Positions 1 to 7,077 of a stretch of DNA of 9,579 nucleotides are shown in pieces. The position numbers and the translations under genes were made by a program. Below the pieces are notes generated by a model. The model was not told the DNA's origin. It did no database searches and saw nothing but the letters and a program-made list of their open reading frames with translations. This DNA comes from UBA7359 sp964392105 (GTDB lineage: Bacteria > Pseudomonadota > Gammaproteobacteria > Eutrophobiales > Eutrophobiaceae). Numbering within the stretch: position 1 is the first letter of the stretch; each line of letters opens with the position of its first letter. The stretch lies in the NCBI GenBank assembly GCA_964392105.1, contig CAYMPA010000116.1, positions 1 to 9,579 of the forward strand. Reading direction: 5' to 3'.

Positions 1-130
1 GGGAATAACGAAGGAGAAGTCGCCGTATCTTCCGGACTATAAGATCAGGTTGAACACTACCTAAGAAAGTGTCAGATTAAGTCGAGACTATTACAAATGA
101 TATCCATATCCTATCCCCTACATCCTGACT

Positions 131-631
131 TTATTTTTTCCCAGTAAGTAATGCCGCCAGCCTTTGTGTAGTATGTCGCAGACGTGCTGTAAGTAATTTG
201 GCAAGCTTCCATAACAGTTTATTACCAAGCTCACGATGCTGGGTTACAATATCTTCGAAGTCTTCGCGGGTTATTAATAAAACAGTCGAATCTTTTGATG
301 CAATCGCAGATGCAGAAAAAGGCTCGCCATCAATGATGCCCATCTCGCCAATTGATTCTCCGGTTGTTATCTCGGCAATCTTCAATTGTTCATCATGGGG
401 TAATCCTTTAAATATATTGACTACTCCGCTAATAATAATGCAGAGACAGTTGCTTTTATCGCCTTCATTTAAAATAACACAACCGGCATCTGCAGAGTAT
501 GCCTTGCTCCATCGGGCTAATATTTCAATTTCATCATCATCAAAATCAGAAAAGAAGTCAGATTCTTTAATAAACCTGTATGCGGCTTTTCTGAATGAAT
601 CGCCATCGTCGAGTAAATGTAGTTCTTTCAA
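131..631 (-). CDS. Stand-alone cyclic nucleotide-binding (CRP effector-like) domain protein
   Basis: A 166-residue protein made almost entirely of one cNMP-binding beta-barrel domain (about residues 25-130) followed by a basic C-terminal helix rich in Lys, Leu and Arg. It has no DNA-binding helix-turn-helix, so it is not a CRP/FNR transcription factor. The phosphate-binding cassette is visible at residues 91-107 (GESIGEMG, then PFSAS). Glu96, which in family members contacts the ribose, is kept, but the Arg that normally contacts the cyclic phosphate is replaced by Phe105. It may therefore bind a different ligand, or none. The likely start is TTG at 629-631: an in-frame TGA lies 36 bases upstream, there is no in-frame ATG between, and the ribosome-binding signal is weak (a GAG nine bases before TTG). 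A CTG two codons upstream is an alternative. It follows the aminotransferase by 50 bases on the same strand, so co-transcription is likely. A regulatory or scaffold role is inference. Confidence 0.85.
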   Translation of the reverse strand: MKELHLLDDGDSFRKAAYRFIKESDFFSDFDDDEIEILARWSKAYSADAGCVILNEGDKSNCLCIIISGVVNIFKGLPHDEQLKIAEITTGESIGEMGIIDGEPFSASAIASKDSTVLLITREDFEDIVTQHRELGNKLLWKLAKLLTARLRHTTQRLAALLTGKK

Positions 632-681
632 AGCCAGGGTCTCACAATTAATTACACTGGCTTCACATCATACATTATTTT

Positions 682-2106
682 CTAGATACTGCCTTCAGAG
701 GGTGTAGGTTGAGAGATGTCAGGAGCATTGGGGAACGCCTTTTTTCCAATTCTGGATATAACTTCCCAGCATGGCCCGGGAAATCTATGTAATGACTTCA
801 TAACAGCCTTGAACGAAGAGACAAAATAATCCACATCGGTTTTATCAATCATCAATGGTGGAATCAATTTAATAACATCAACGTTATGACCAGCAACCTG
901 TGTCAATATTCCATGGTCTTGTAACAGGGGGATTGTGATTGCCTGGGGAAACAGACTCTTGTTTAATTTATGAGCGAGGGTCCAAGCAGCTCGAAGTTTA
1001 AGCGATTTTGGAATGCCGAATTCTATTGCAAGCATGAGCCCACGCCAGCGAATATTCTTGATAAATTCATAGGAATCTATCAATTCAGTTAGTTGTTTGC
1101 CAAGCAGGTTGCCCATTTGAGTTGCATTCTCCATGAGTTTATGCTCATCGATATAATCGAGAGAAGCGAGACCTGCTGCCATCGCCAGACTACCTTGGCC
1201 GAAGGTCGAAGAATGAACCACAGAACGGTCCATGGTAGAAAAGACTTTGTTATAGATCCACTTTCGGGTGAGTACTGCACCTACCGGGACATAACCACCG
1301 GATAATGACTTCGATAATATGACGATGTCCGGATCAACATCATCTTCATGTTCCAGTGCCAGGAATTTTCCCGTGCGTCCCATACCACTTTGAATCTCAT
1401 CAGCAACAAACAATGTTCCATTCTGATGGCATAATTCCTGTGCCTGTTTGAGATAACCAGCAGGAGGTATATTTACCCCCTTACCTTGAATTGGCTCAAC
1501 AAAAAATGCTGCAATATTTTTTTTAGAAAGTGCTACCTCAAGGGATTCAATATCTCCAAAAGGCACTTGAATACAATCGGGTAATAGGGGACCGAAACCT
1601 TCACGAAATGTCTCATCACCATTCAGAGATAAGGAACCATAGCTAAGACCATGAAAGGACTTGTTAGCATGGATAATTCCGGAGCGTCGTGTCGCACAGC
1701 GTGCGAATTTAATTGCAGTTTCCACCCCTTCTGTGCCTGAATTGGTGAAATACACATAATCCAGCTTATTTGGCATGCGTTTCTTAAGCTCTTTAGCGAG
1801 CAAGCCGGATAAAAGCGGGGCATCTAGCTGCACCAGACTTGGATAATCTGACGCCATGAAGTCGATGAGAGTCTGCCGGATTTCCGGGTTATTGCGGCCT
1901 ACATTAAATACACCATAACCCGCCAACATGTCCAGGTATCGACGGCCATTAATATCCCATAAATATTGGCCTTCGGCACGCGTGTAGCACCGGTCAAAAC
2001 CAATCGTACTCAGGGTTTTAACGAAACGGGGATTTACATGTTTTTCATGTAAATCGTAGTTTTCTCCCCTGGCACTGGCCAGTATCTCATTGATATTGAT
2101 TGCCAT
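682..2106 (-). CDS. Class III PLP-dependent aminotransferase (ornithine/acetylornithine type, HpnO-like)
   Basis: A full-length 474-residue fold-type I aminotransferase of class III, which moves an amino group between an amine donor and an oxo-acid or aldehyde. Visible motifs are SGTE at 123-126 (PLP phosphate region), FHG at 151-153, the VADEIQSGMGRTG block at 234-246 with Asp236 for the PLP ring nitrogen, the Schiff-base Lys266 in SKSLSGG, and Thr301 in HSSTFGQ from the neighbouring subunit. The long N-terminus (LHEKHVNPRFVKTLSTIGFD, residues 19-38) resembles, from memory, the hopanoid C35 aminotransferase HpnO and related ornithine-type enzymes. No hopanoid gene is in the window to support that substrate. 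The ATG start at 2104-2106 has a poor Shine-Dalgarno match, but no better in-frame start is visible. A -10-like TATAAT lies about 43 bases upstream. Class is certain; substrate is unknown. Confidence 0.93.
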   Translation of the reverse strand: MAININEILASARGENYDLHEKHVNPRFVKTLSTIGFDRCYTRAEGQYLWDINGRRYLDMLAGYGVFNVGRNNPEIRQTLIDFMASDYPSLVQLDAPLLSGLLAKELKKRMPNKLDYVYFTNSGTEGVETAIKFARCATRRSGIIHANKSFHGLSYGSLSLNGDETFREGFGPLLPDCIQVPFGDIESLEVALSKKNIAAFFVEPIQGKGVNIPPAGYLKQAQELCHQNGTLFVADEIQSGMGRTGKFLALEHEDDVDPDIVILSKSLSGGYVPVGAVLTRKWIYNKVFSTMDRSVVHSSTFGQGSLAMAAGLASLDYIDEHKLMENATQMGNLLGKQLTELIDSYEFIKNIRWRGLMLAIEFGIPKSLKLRAAWTLAHKLNKSLFPQAITIPLLQDHGILTQVAGHNVDVIKLIPPLMIDKTDVDYFVSSFKAVMKSLHRFPGPCWEVISRIGKKAFPNAPDISQPTPSEGSI

Positions 2107-2148
2107 ATTTATTTAGTGGTAGTCCGTTGATGATTTGGCTTTATCCCG

Positions 2149-2154
2149 ATTATA
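2149..2154 (-). promoter_or_regulatory. Possible -10 box for the aminotransferase operon
   Basis: Read on the minus strand this is a perfect TATAAT, about 43 bases before the aminotransferase ATG. No convincing -35 hexamer is found 16-18 bases upstream; that stretch is AT-rich (CTATATAAAAATTATTC), so an UP-element-like or activator-dependent promoter is possible. The call rests on the -10 match and position only. Confidence 0.35.
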
Positions 2155-2209
2155 GAATAATTTTTATATAGAGTGTGTGATAGGTTCGGCAATTTAAGGC
2201 TCAAATTGC

Positions 2210-2237
2210 AATTACTGTAATTTCCAGAAAAACTGGA
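2210..2237. promoter_or_regulatory. Two adjacent small dyads, possible operator
   Basis: AATTAC-T-GTAATT at 2210-2222 is a perfect 6-base dyad around a central T. It is followed at once by TCCAG-AAAAA-CTGGA (2223-2237), a 5-base stem with a five-A loop. They lie upstream of the -10-like box of the minus-strand gene and between two divergent genes, where a shared operator would sit. In AT-rich DNA such short dyads also arise by chance. Confidence 0.25.
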
Positions 2238-2350
2238 TTTCAATCCTGTTAAATTTGCCTCATTAATATAATAATTTACTTCGTCTGCATGAATTAGAAA
2301 TAAATGAGCGCCTATAAAAATAGTGATTTTTTCGTGAGTGCAAGTAGAAT

Positions 2351-2420
2351 CCGCGCGGAGAACCGCAGTGTATAAGTCATACATGAGGATTCGAGCACGG
2401 AGCCGACGCTGCAATCGCGG
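2351..2420. repeat. GC-rich foldable block, possible dispersed repeat or structured leader
   Basis: A 70-base block is closed by CCGCG (2351-2355) and CGCGG (2416-2420), which pair. Inside is a central hairpin, TGTAT (2369-2373), AAGTC loop, ATACA (2379-2383), followed by GAGGATTCGAGCACGGAGCC. Its composition differs sharply from the AT-rich DNA on its left. It ends 27 bases before the methyltransferase ATG, and right after it AAAAA-GTGCA-TTTTT (2421-2435) could form one more weak stem. The layout (short hairpin, conserved-looking GAGGATTCGAG, clamp) reminds me of intergenic repeats dispersed in proteobacterial genomes, but I cannot name a family. Alternatives are the folded 5' leader of the methyltransferase mRNA or a small RNA. 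Confidence 0.4.
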
Positions 2421-2447
2421 AAAAAGTGCATTTTTAGAGGTGTCTCG

Positions 2448-3217
2448 ATGTTGAATTGGTATAACCTGCCTACCTACTACGATGTCTCATTCTCGCATGA
2501 GATGAGCGAAGAATTGGCCTTTTTGAAGGCTATTTTCAAACGATATTGCAAAGGCGCTCACCCAGGATTATTGGAACCCGCCTGTGGTACTGGCAGATTA
2601 ATTACGCCACTTGTTCGTAGTGGATTTGATTGCACAGGGTTTGACTTGAATGAACATGCACTCGCTTATCTAAAAAAAAACTGAACCGTAACCATCTCAA
2701 GGCCAGAATTTTCAATGGTAATATGGCCAACTTCCAAATCAAAGGCAAAAAGTTTGATGGTGCCTATTGCACTGTTGATACCTTCAGGCATTTATTATCT
2801 GAAAAACAAGCAGAACAACATTTAATTAATGTATCAAAAGCATTAAAGAAAAACGGGATTTATATCCTCGGACTTCATTTATTATCCGAGAAAGGAATAA
2901 CAAATAAAGTAACACGTTGGACTGCGAGAAGAGGGCGCTTAACAATCAAGACATCAATGACGATGTTAACACTGGATAAAAAGAAGAGGAGGGAAACATT
3001 AAAAGTAATATTAAGGCCGGAAACAAGCAATCAGAAAGAAAGTTATACATCACTTTACCAACTTCGAACCTATACATTAAAACAGCTAATAAAACTATTG
3101 GAGAAAACATCGGTATTTGAAATTGTTGACGCCTACGACGAATCCTATGATATTTCCAGTCCTGTAACACTCAACTCAAAATCTGAATATGCCGTATTGT
3201 TATTAAGGAGGAGATAG
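2448..3217 (+). pseudogene. Class I SAM-dependent methyltransferase, frameshifted at a nine-A run
   Basis: Two frames together encode one methyltransferase of about 256 residues. The first (2448-2684) has the N-terminal YDVSFSHE segment, SAM motif I LLEPACGTGR at residues 41-50, and acidic residue Asp66 in GFDLNEHA for the ribose. It then reads CTA AAA AAA AAC TGA. The downstream frame continues the fold: an FNGNMANF motif, FDGAYCTVDTFRHL (central strand), and KALKKNGIYILGLHL (strand 5), ending at 3215-3217. Adding one A, or removing two, in the run at 2672-2680 joins the frames as YLKKKLNRNHLKARIF. The break may be a real mutation, a sequencing error, or a site of polymerase slippage. The start ATG has AGAGGTG upstream with 5-base spacing. 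The methyl acceptor is unknown. It lies 169 bases before the exporter gene on the same strand, so a link to the secreted product is possible but unproven. Confidence 0.8.
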
Positions 3218-3264
3218 AACGCGCATACTTTATATATAGGTTGTATTTAACGAACCTGCCATAT

Positions 3265-3312
3265 ACCCAAAATGATGTATAAATTAGATAAAATAATTTA
3301 CACGATTTGGGT
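3265..3312. promoter_or_regulatory. Imperfect palindrome upstream of the exporter gene
   Basis: ACCCAAA (3265-3271) pairs with TTTGGGT (3306-3312), and an inner pair TAAATTA (3280-3286) / TAATTTA (3294-3300) shares nearly the same centre. The 48-base dyad lies in the 169-base gap between the methyltransferase and the T1SS operon and contains -10-like TATAAA (3278-3283) and TAAAAT (3289-3294), though neither has a good -35 partner. It could be an operator overlapping the T1SS promoter. It lacks the GC stem and T-run of an intrinsic terminator. Confidence 0.35.
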
Positions 3313-3380
3313 GATATGAAAACCAAAACATTCTGATAAAGTTGCTTCCATAAAAAGAGTCTTTAATAAGAAACAACGTT

Positions 3381-3385
3381 GGGGA
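3381..3385 (+). promoter_or_regulatory. Ribosome-binding site favouring a TTG start at 3393 for the exporter
   Basis: GGGGA lies one base before the GTG at 3387, too close to serve it, but seven bases before the TTG at 3393. The TTG start would give a protein two residues shorter, beginning MDQELPEQ. Confidence 0.4.
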
Positions 3386-3386
3386 A

Positions 3387-5534
3387 GTGAGTTTGGATCA
3401 AGAATTACCTGAGCAAATAGACTCAGGCCTGATATGTCTTGTCATGTTGTCAAGATTACATGGAATGCCTGCAGATCCAGGTCAGCTCAAACATCATTAT
3501 GGTCAATCGGAAACTGTCTTTTCAGATTCTGAGATACTTCGTGGCGCAAAATCACTGGGTTTAAAAGCCCGTGCCATTTCCAGTAACCAGGAAAGACTTT
3601 CCAAAACTCAACTCCCCGCCATCGCACAGCATCAGGATGGTCATTACTTTATTCTTGCTCAAGCGACTGAGGATAAGTTCTTAATCCAGGATCCACATAA
3701 CCAAGGCCCTGAAAGTCTCAGTCTTGAAGAGTTTCAGGAAAGATGGAATGGCCAGCTCATCCTTATCACACGTCGTGCTGGATTATTCGGAGAAATAAGA
3801 AAGTTCGATTTCTCCTGGTTTATTCCAGCAATACTGAAATATAAAAAATTACTGTCAGAAGTCATACTGGCATCCTTCTTTATTCAAATCTTTGCCTTAA
3901 TAACACCTTTATTCTTTCAGGTAGTTATCGACAAGGTATTAGTCCATCGAGGCTTAACCACACTTGATGTGCTCGCATTTGGACTACTCGTTGTTTCGTT
4001 ATTCGATGTTATATTGAATGGCTTACGTACCTATGTTTTTTCCCATACCACCAGTCGAATTGATGTCACGCTTGGCGCAGATCTTTTTAGACATCTATTA
4101 CGGCTCCCAATAAGTTATTTCGAAGCACGTCGTGTCGGTGATACCGTCGCGCGTGTTAGAGAGCTAGATAGTATAAGAAACTTTATTACCGGTTCGGCAC
4201 TGACACTCGTAATCGATTTGTTTTTTACGGTTGTATTTTTTGCTGTAATGTATCTCTACAGTCCAACATTAACGTATGTTGTGTTATGTGCGATTCTATT
4301 CTATATAATTCTCGCTTTTTTTGTGACGCCCGTTTTACGTGCACGCCTGCATGAAAAATTTAATCGTGGTGCAGAGAATCAAGCCTTTCTGGTGGAAACC
4401 GTCAATGGTGTTGAGACTATTAAGGCCAGCGCGGTTGAGCCGCAAAGCCAACGGCGCTGGGAAGAACAAGTATCAGGTTATGTGAAAGCCAGTTTCAAGG
4501 CGACCAATCTGGGTAATATTGCCAGTCAGGTGGCTTCATTCATTAACAAAGTGACTGTACTCCTTATATTATGGGTCGGCGCACGCTTGGTGATTAATGG
4601 TGATTTATCAGTAGGTCAACTCGTTGCTTTTAACATGTTGGCCGGCCGTGTTAGTGTTCCTATCTTACGTTTGGTACAGCTATGGCAAGAATTCCAACAA
4701 GCCGGTATTTCAGTACAGCGGCTAGGTGACATTTTAAATGCACAACCGGAACCCGCCTACAGTCCCGGCCGAGCATCGCTTCCTGATTTAGAAGGCCGGG
4801 TGACGTTTGAAGGGGTTACCTTTCGCTATCGTCCCGATGGTCCGGAAATATTACATAATGTTTCAATACACGTGCCTGCCGGTAAAGTCATTGGTATAGT
4901 CGGAAGATCCGGTTCAGGTAAAAGTACGCTTACAAAATTGATACAACGTTTGTATGTCCCACAAAGCGGGCGAGTCCTGGTTGACGGTGTCGATTTAGCC
5001 ATGGTCGATACTGTCTGGCTTCGACGCAACATCGGCGTTGTCCTGCAAGAAAACTTTCTTTTCAATCGTTCGATTCGTGAAAATATTGCTCTAAGTGATC
5101 CAGCGATGCCAATGGAACGCGTTGTCCAGACAGCAAAGATGTCGGGTGCACATGAGTTCATTCTGGAATTACCTGAAGGTTATGATAACGAAGTCGGCGA
5201 ACATGGTTGTAACCTCTCCGGAGGCCAACGTCAACGCATTGCCATAGCCCGTGCCTTAATAACAAATCCACGGATCTTAATCTTTGATGAAGCTACCAGT
5301 GCATTGGACTATGAATCCGAACACATCATCCATCAAAACATGCGTTACATCTGTAAAGGCAGAACAGTATTCATCATTGCTCATCGCCTAAGCGCGGTTA
5401 GGGAAGCTGATCATATTGTGGTCATTGATAAAGGCCAGATTGTTGAAGGCGGTACCCATGCTGAGCTTATGGAAAAACAAGGTTATTATTCAAAACTGTA
5501 TTCACATCAGGTTGGCATGGTTGTACCGAATTAA
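3387..5534 (+). CDS. HlyB-like type I secretion ABC transporter with inactive C39-like domain
   Basis: A 715-residue inner-membrane ATP-driven exporter, close to HlyB in size (about 707). Residues 10-130 form a C39-peptidase-like domain in which the catalytic Cys is Ser13 (DSGLICL where peptidases have DCGxxCL). His86 and Asp102 remain, so it should bind rather than cleave substrate, as in HlyB. Residues about 150-430 hold the membrane domain with six predicted helices (for example LASFFIQIFALITPLFFQVV and LVIDLFFTVVFFAVMYL). The nucleotide-binding domain follows: Tyr481 A-loop, Walker A GRSGSGKST at 506-514, Gln554, signature LSGGQ at 610-614, Walker B ILIFDE at 630-635, SALD at 638-641 and switch His666. 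All key residues are intact. The start may be GTG 3387 or, by ribosome-binding spacing, TTG 3393. It lies two bases before the hlyD-like gene. The C-terminal RTX-type signal it would recognise is not encoded intact nearby. Confidence 0.95.
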   Translation: MSLDQELPEQIDSGLICLVMLSRLHGMPADPGQLKHHYGQSETVFSDSEILRGAKSLGLKARAISSNQERLSKTQLPAIAQHQDGHYFILAQATEDKFLIQDPHNQGPESLSLEEFQERWNGQLILITRRAGLFGEIRKFDFSWFIPAILKYKKLLSEVILASFFIQIFALITPLFFQVVIDKVLVHRGLTTLDVLAFGLLVVSLFDVILNGLRTYVFSHTTSRIDVTLGADLFRHLLRLPISYFEARRVGDTVARVRELDSIRNFITGSALTLVIDLFFTVVFFAVMYLYSPTLTYVVLCAILFYIILAFFVTPVLRARLHEKFNRGAENQAFLVETVNGVETIKASAVEPQSQRRWEEQVSGYVKASFKATNLGNIASQVASFINKVTVLLILWVGARLVINGDLSVGQLVAFNMLAGRVSVPILRLVQLWQEFQQAGISVQRLGDILNAQPEPAYSPGRASLPDLEGRVTFEGVTFRYRPDGPEILHNVSIHVPAGKVIGIVGRSGSGKSTLTKLIQRLYVPQSGRVLVDGVDLAMVDTVWLRRNIGVVLQENFLFNRSIRENIALSDPAMPMERVVQTAKMSGAHEFILELPEGYDNEVGEHGCNLSGGQRQRIAIARALITNPRILIFDEATSALDYESEHIIHQNMRYICKGRTVFIIAHRLSAVREADHIVVIDKGQIVEGGTHAELMEKQGYYSKLYSHQVGMVVPN

Positions 5535-5536
5535 TC

Positions 5537-6883
5537 ATGATTGCAACGACGAACAATAATAATAATGATGAGTTAGAATTTCTACCAGCTGCATTAGAAA
5601 TTCAGCAAACGCCACCATTACCTATGGCGCGTTATATTGTCTGGTCAATTATGATATTTTTTACCATTGGTGTGATTTGGGCCTGGGTAGGTGAAGTGGA
5701 TATCGTCAGTGTGGCCATGGGCAAGATCGTACCCAGTAGTCGCGTGAAGATTATTCAACCATTAGAAACGGGTGTAGTCAGGGCTATTTATGTAAAAGAA
5801 GGGTATGATGTCAATGCTGGTGAAATTTTAGTCGAACTCGATCCCACCTTAACTGATGCTGATCAAATACAAACCAAAGATCAACAACTTGCCTTAAAAC
5901 TGGATCGCGCACGAATTCAAATCATCCTTGATACGGTTGATAATAAAGAACAAAAGGATTACTTCTCAGAACTAAGCGAAGCAACGCCTTCGCAAATAAA
6001 ACTTCAACAAAACAGAATTAGCAAACAACTCAACGAATATTATTCATTGCTTGAAGCCTTAAAAGACGAAAAGAAACAACGACAAGCAGAACGTGGTGCA
6101 ATAAAAGAACGCATTAAACAACTTGACTCTACCATACCGTTAATCACCGAAAGAGCGAAATCACTCGAAGACCTGTCAAAAGACAATATGGTGCCACGTG
6201 TACAGTGGCTTGAATTAGAACAGGAACGAATAGAGCAAGTAAAGGAACGCGATGTGCAAAATAATAATTCAAGAATGGTGGATGCTGCCATTGCAAACAT
6301 CAATCAACGTCAGACAGCACAAAAGGCAGAATTTGAAAAAACATTATTAACCGAACTCTCTGATGTTGAAAATCGAATAACGGCTTTTGACCAGGAAATA
6401 GTCAAGGCAGACAAACGCGTCACACTACAAAACTTACGAGCACCGGTGACAGGAACCGTACATCAACTGGCCATCCATACCATCGGTGGCGTAGTCACAC
6501 CTGCACAAGAACTCATGCATATCATCCCGCATGACGATCCCGTTGAAGTCGAAGCCTGGTTACCAAATAAAGATATAGGCTTTGTCCATGAAGGTCAGGA
6601 AGCAGAAATAAAAGTAGAGACATTCCCTTTTACCAAGTACGGACTCGTTAATGCAGAAATACTAAATGTCTCAAACGATGCAACGCCAGATGAAAATCTG
6701 GGTCTGGTATACGCCATGCGTGTAAAGATGCACCAGACCACAATGAAAGTTAAAGAAAAGATTGTAAATCTAACACCGGGCATGGCAGTCACGGTGGAAG
6801 TCAATTTAGGTAAACGACGTTTGATTGAATTCTTATTAAGTCCATTGTTGAGATACAAGGATGAGAGCGTGAGAGAAAGGTAG
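5537..6883 (+). CDS. HlyD-like membrane fusion (periplasmic adaptor) protein of type I secretion
   Basis: A 448-residue adaptor that links the ABC exporter in the inner membrane to a TolC-type outer-membrane channel. A short cytoplasmic tail with an Asn run (residues 6-10) is followed by one transmembrane helix at about 31-52 (RYIVWSIMIFFTIGVIWAWV). A lipoyl/barrel half begins about 60 (GKIVPSSRVKIIQPLETGVV, then VKEGYDVNAGEILVELDP). A long charged coiled-coil hairpin spans about 105-295, LRAPVTGTVHQL closes the lipoyl fold near 310, and a C-terminal beta-barrel domain runs to LTPGMAVTVEV. The length is near that of HlyD (478). The ATG follows the exporter stop by two bases without a clear ribosome-binding site, which suggests translational coupling. 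The Asn run is coded by an AAT microsatellite, in frame, so length changes there would not break the gene. No outer-membrane partner is in the window. Confidence 0.94.
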   Translation: MIATTNNNNNDELEFLPAALEIQQTPPLPMARYIVWSIMIFFTIGVIWAWVGEVDIVSVAMGKIVPSSRVKIIQPLETGVVRAIYVKEGYDVNAGEILVELDPTLTDADQIQTKDQQLALKLDRARIQIILDTVDNKEQKDYFSELSEATPSQIKLQQNRISKQLNEYYSLLEALKDEKKQRQAERGAIKERIKQLDSTIPLITERAKSLEDLSKDNMVPRVQWLELEQERIEQVKERDVQNNNSRMVDAAIANINQRQTAQKAEFEKTLLTELSDVENRITAFDQEIVKADKRVTLQNLRAPVTGTVHQLAIHTIGGVVTPAQELMHIIPHDDPVEVEAWLPNKDIGFVHEGQEAEIKVETFPFTKYGLVNAEILNVSNDATPDENLGLVYAMRVKMHQTTMKVKEKIVNLTPGMAVTVEVNLGKRRLIEFLLSPLLRYKDESVRER

Positions 6884-6938
6884 TTAATATGATCGATAAA
6901 TGGATTAAACAATAACTGAAAACATCCTGGAACTTATG

Positions 6939-6964
6939 GCAAATGAAAATAGCAAATGAAAATA
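6939..6964 (+). repeat. 13-base tandem duplication at the left edge of the RAYT element
   Basis: GCAAATGAAAATA occurs twice back to back (6939-6951 and 6952-6964). The second copy runs two bases into the left inverted end. It may mark a slippage or insertion scar. Confidence 0.6.
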
Positions 6965-6987
6965 GGGTCAGGTCTTGAATCTTGAAT
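6963..6987 (+). repeat. Left inverted end of RAYT element
   Basis: 25 bases, exact reverse complement of 7943-7967. It consists of TAGGGTCAGGT plus CTTGAAT twice (6974-6980, 6981-6987). These REP-like ends are the likely recognition sites of the transposase. Confidence 0.9.
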
Positions 6988-7077
6988 TAGGATATTGAAA
7001 CAATGCTAATGGATAGAAATATAACTAAGGATGATGTAGTCTTTAATGATTATGAAGCCATACAAGGAAGTATGCTG

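Larger units (their letters stand above)
2107..2447. other. Divergent intergenic region between aminotransferase and methyltransferase
   Basis: These 341 bases separate two divergent genes. The left two thirds is AT-rich and holds a -10-like box for the minus-strand gene and two small dyads (separate entries). The right third, from about 2348, turns sharply GC-rich and contains a block able to fold. A 101-codon minus-strand reading frame crosses almost the whole region but has no recognisable domain and lies where regulatory DNA is expected, so it is not called. For the plus strand, TATAAA at 2313-2318 could be a -10 box for the methyltransferase, but no -35 match stands at the right distance. 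An AGAGGTG at 2436-2442 is a good ribosome-binding site for the ATG at 2448. Confidence 0.6.

Noticed and set aside
198..707. 169-codon plus-strand frame opposite the cNMP-domain gene
   Set aside because: Shadow of the minus-strand gene, whose translation shows a clear cNMP-binding fold; the plus-strand product is low-complexity and Ser/Ile-rich.
2109..2414. 101-codon minus-strand frame upstream of the aminotransferase
   Set aside because: No recognisable domain, no good start signal, and it spans the divergent regulatory region including the GC-rich foldable block.
3215..3264. Possible terminator after the methyltransferase
   Set aside because: No GC-rich stem followed by a T run; only AT-rich sequence.
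5552..5566. AAT microsatellite at the start of the hlyD-like gene as a phase switch
   Set aside because: The unit is a trinucleotide in frame, so copy-number change only alters the number of Asn residues.
6889..6915. Tiny ORF MIDKWIKQ right after the hlyD-like gene, with AAAGG upstream
   Set aside because: It stops after eight codons. It could be the ruined start of the next operon gene (reading through TAA gives LKTSWNLWQMKIANEN), but nothing supports coding.
7003..7077. Upstream ATG giving a 25-residue extension of the RAYT transposase
   Set aside because: The family N-terminus MSRPLR begins at 7078, which has AAGGAAG at proper spacing; the extension has no family resemblance.
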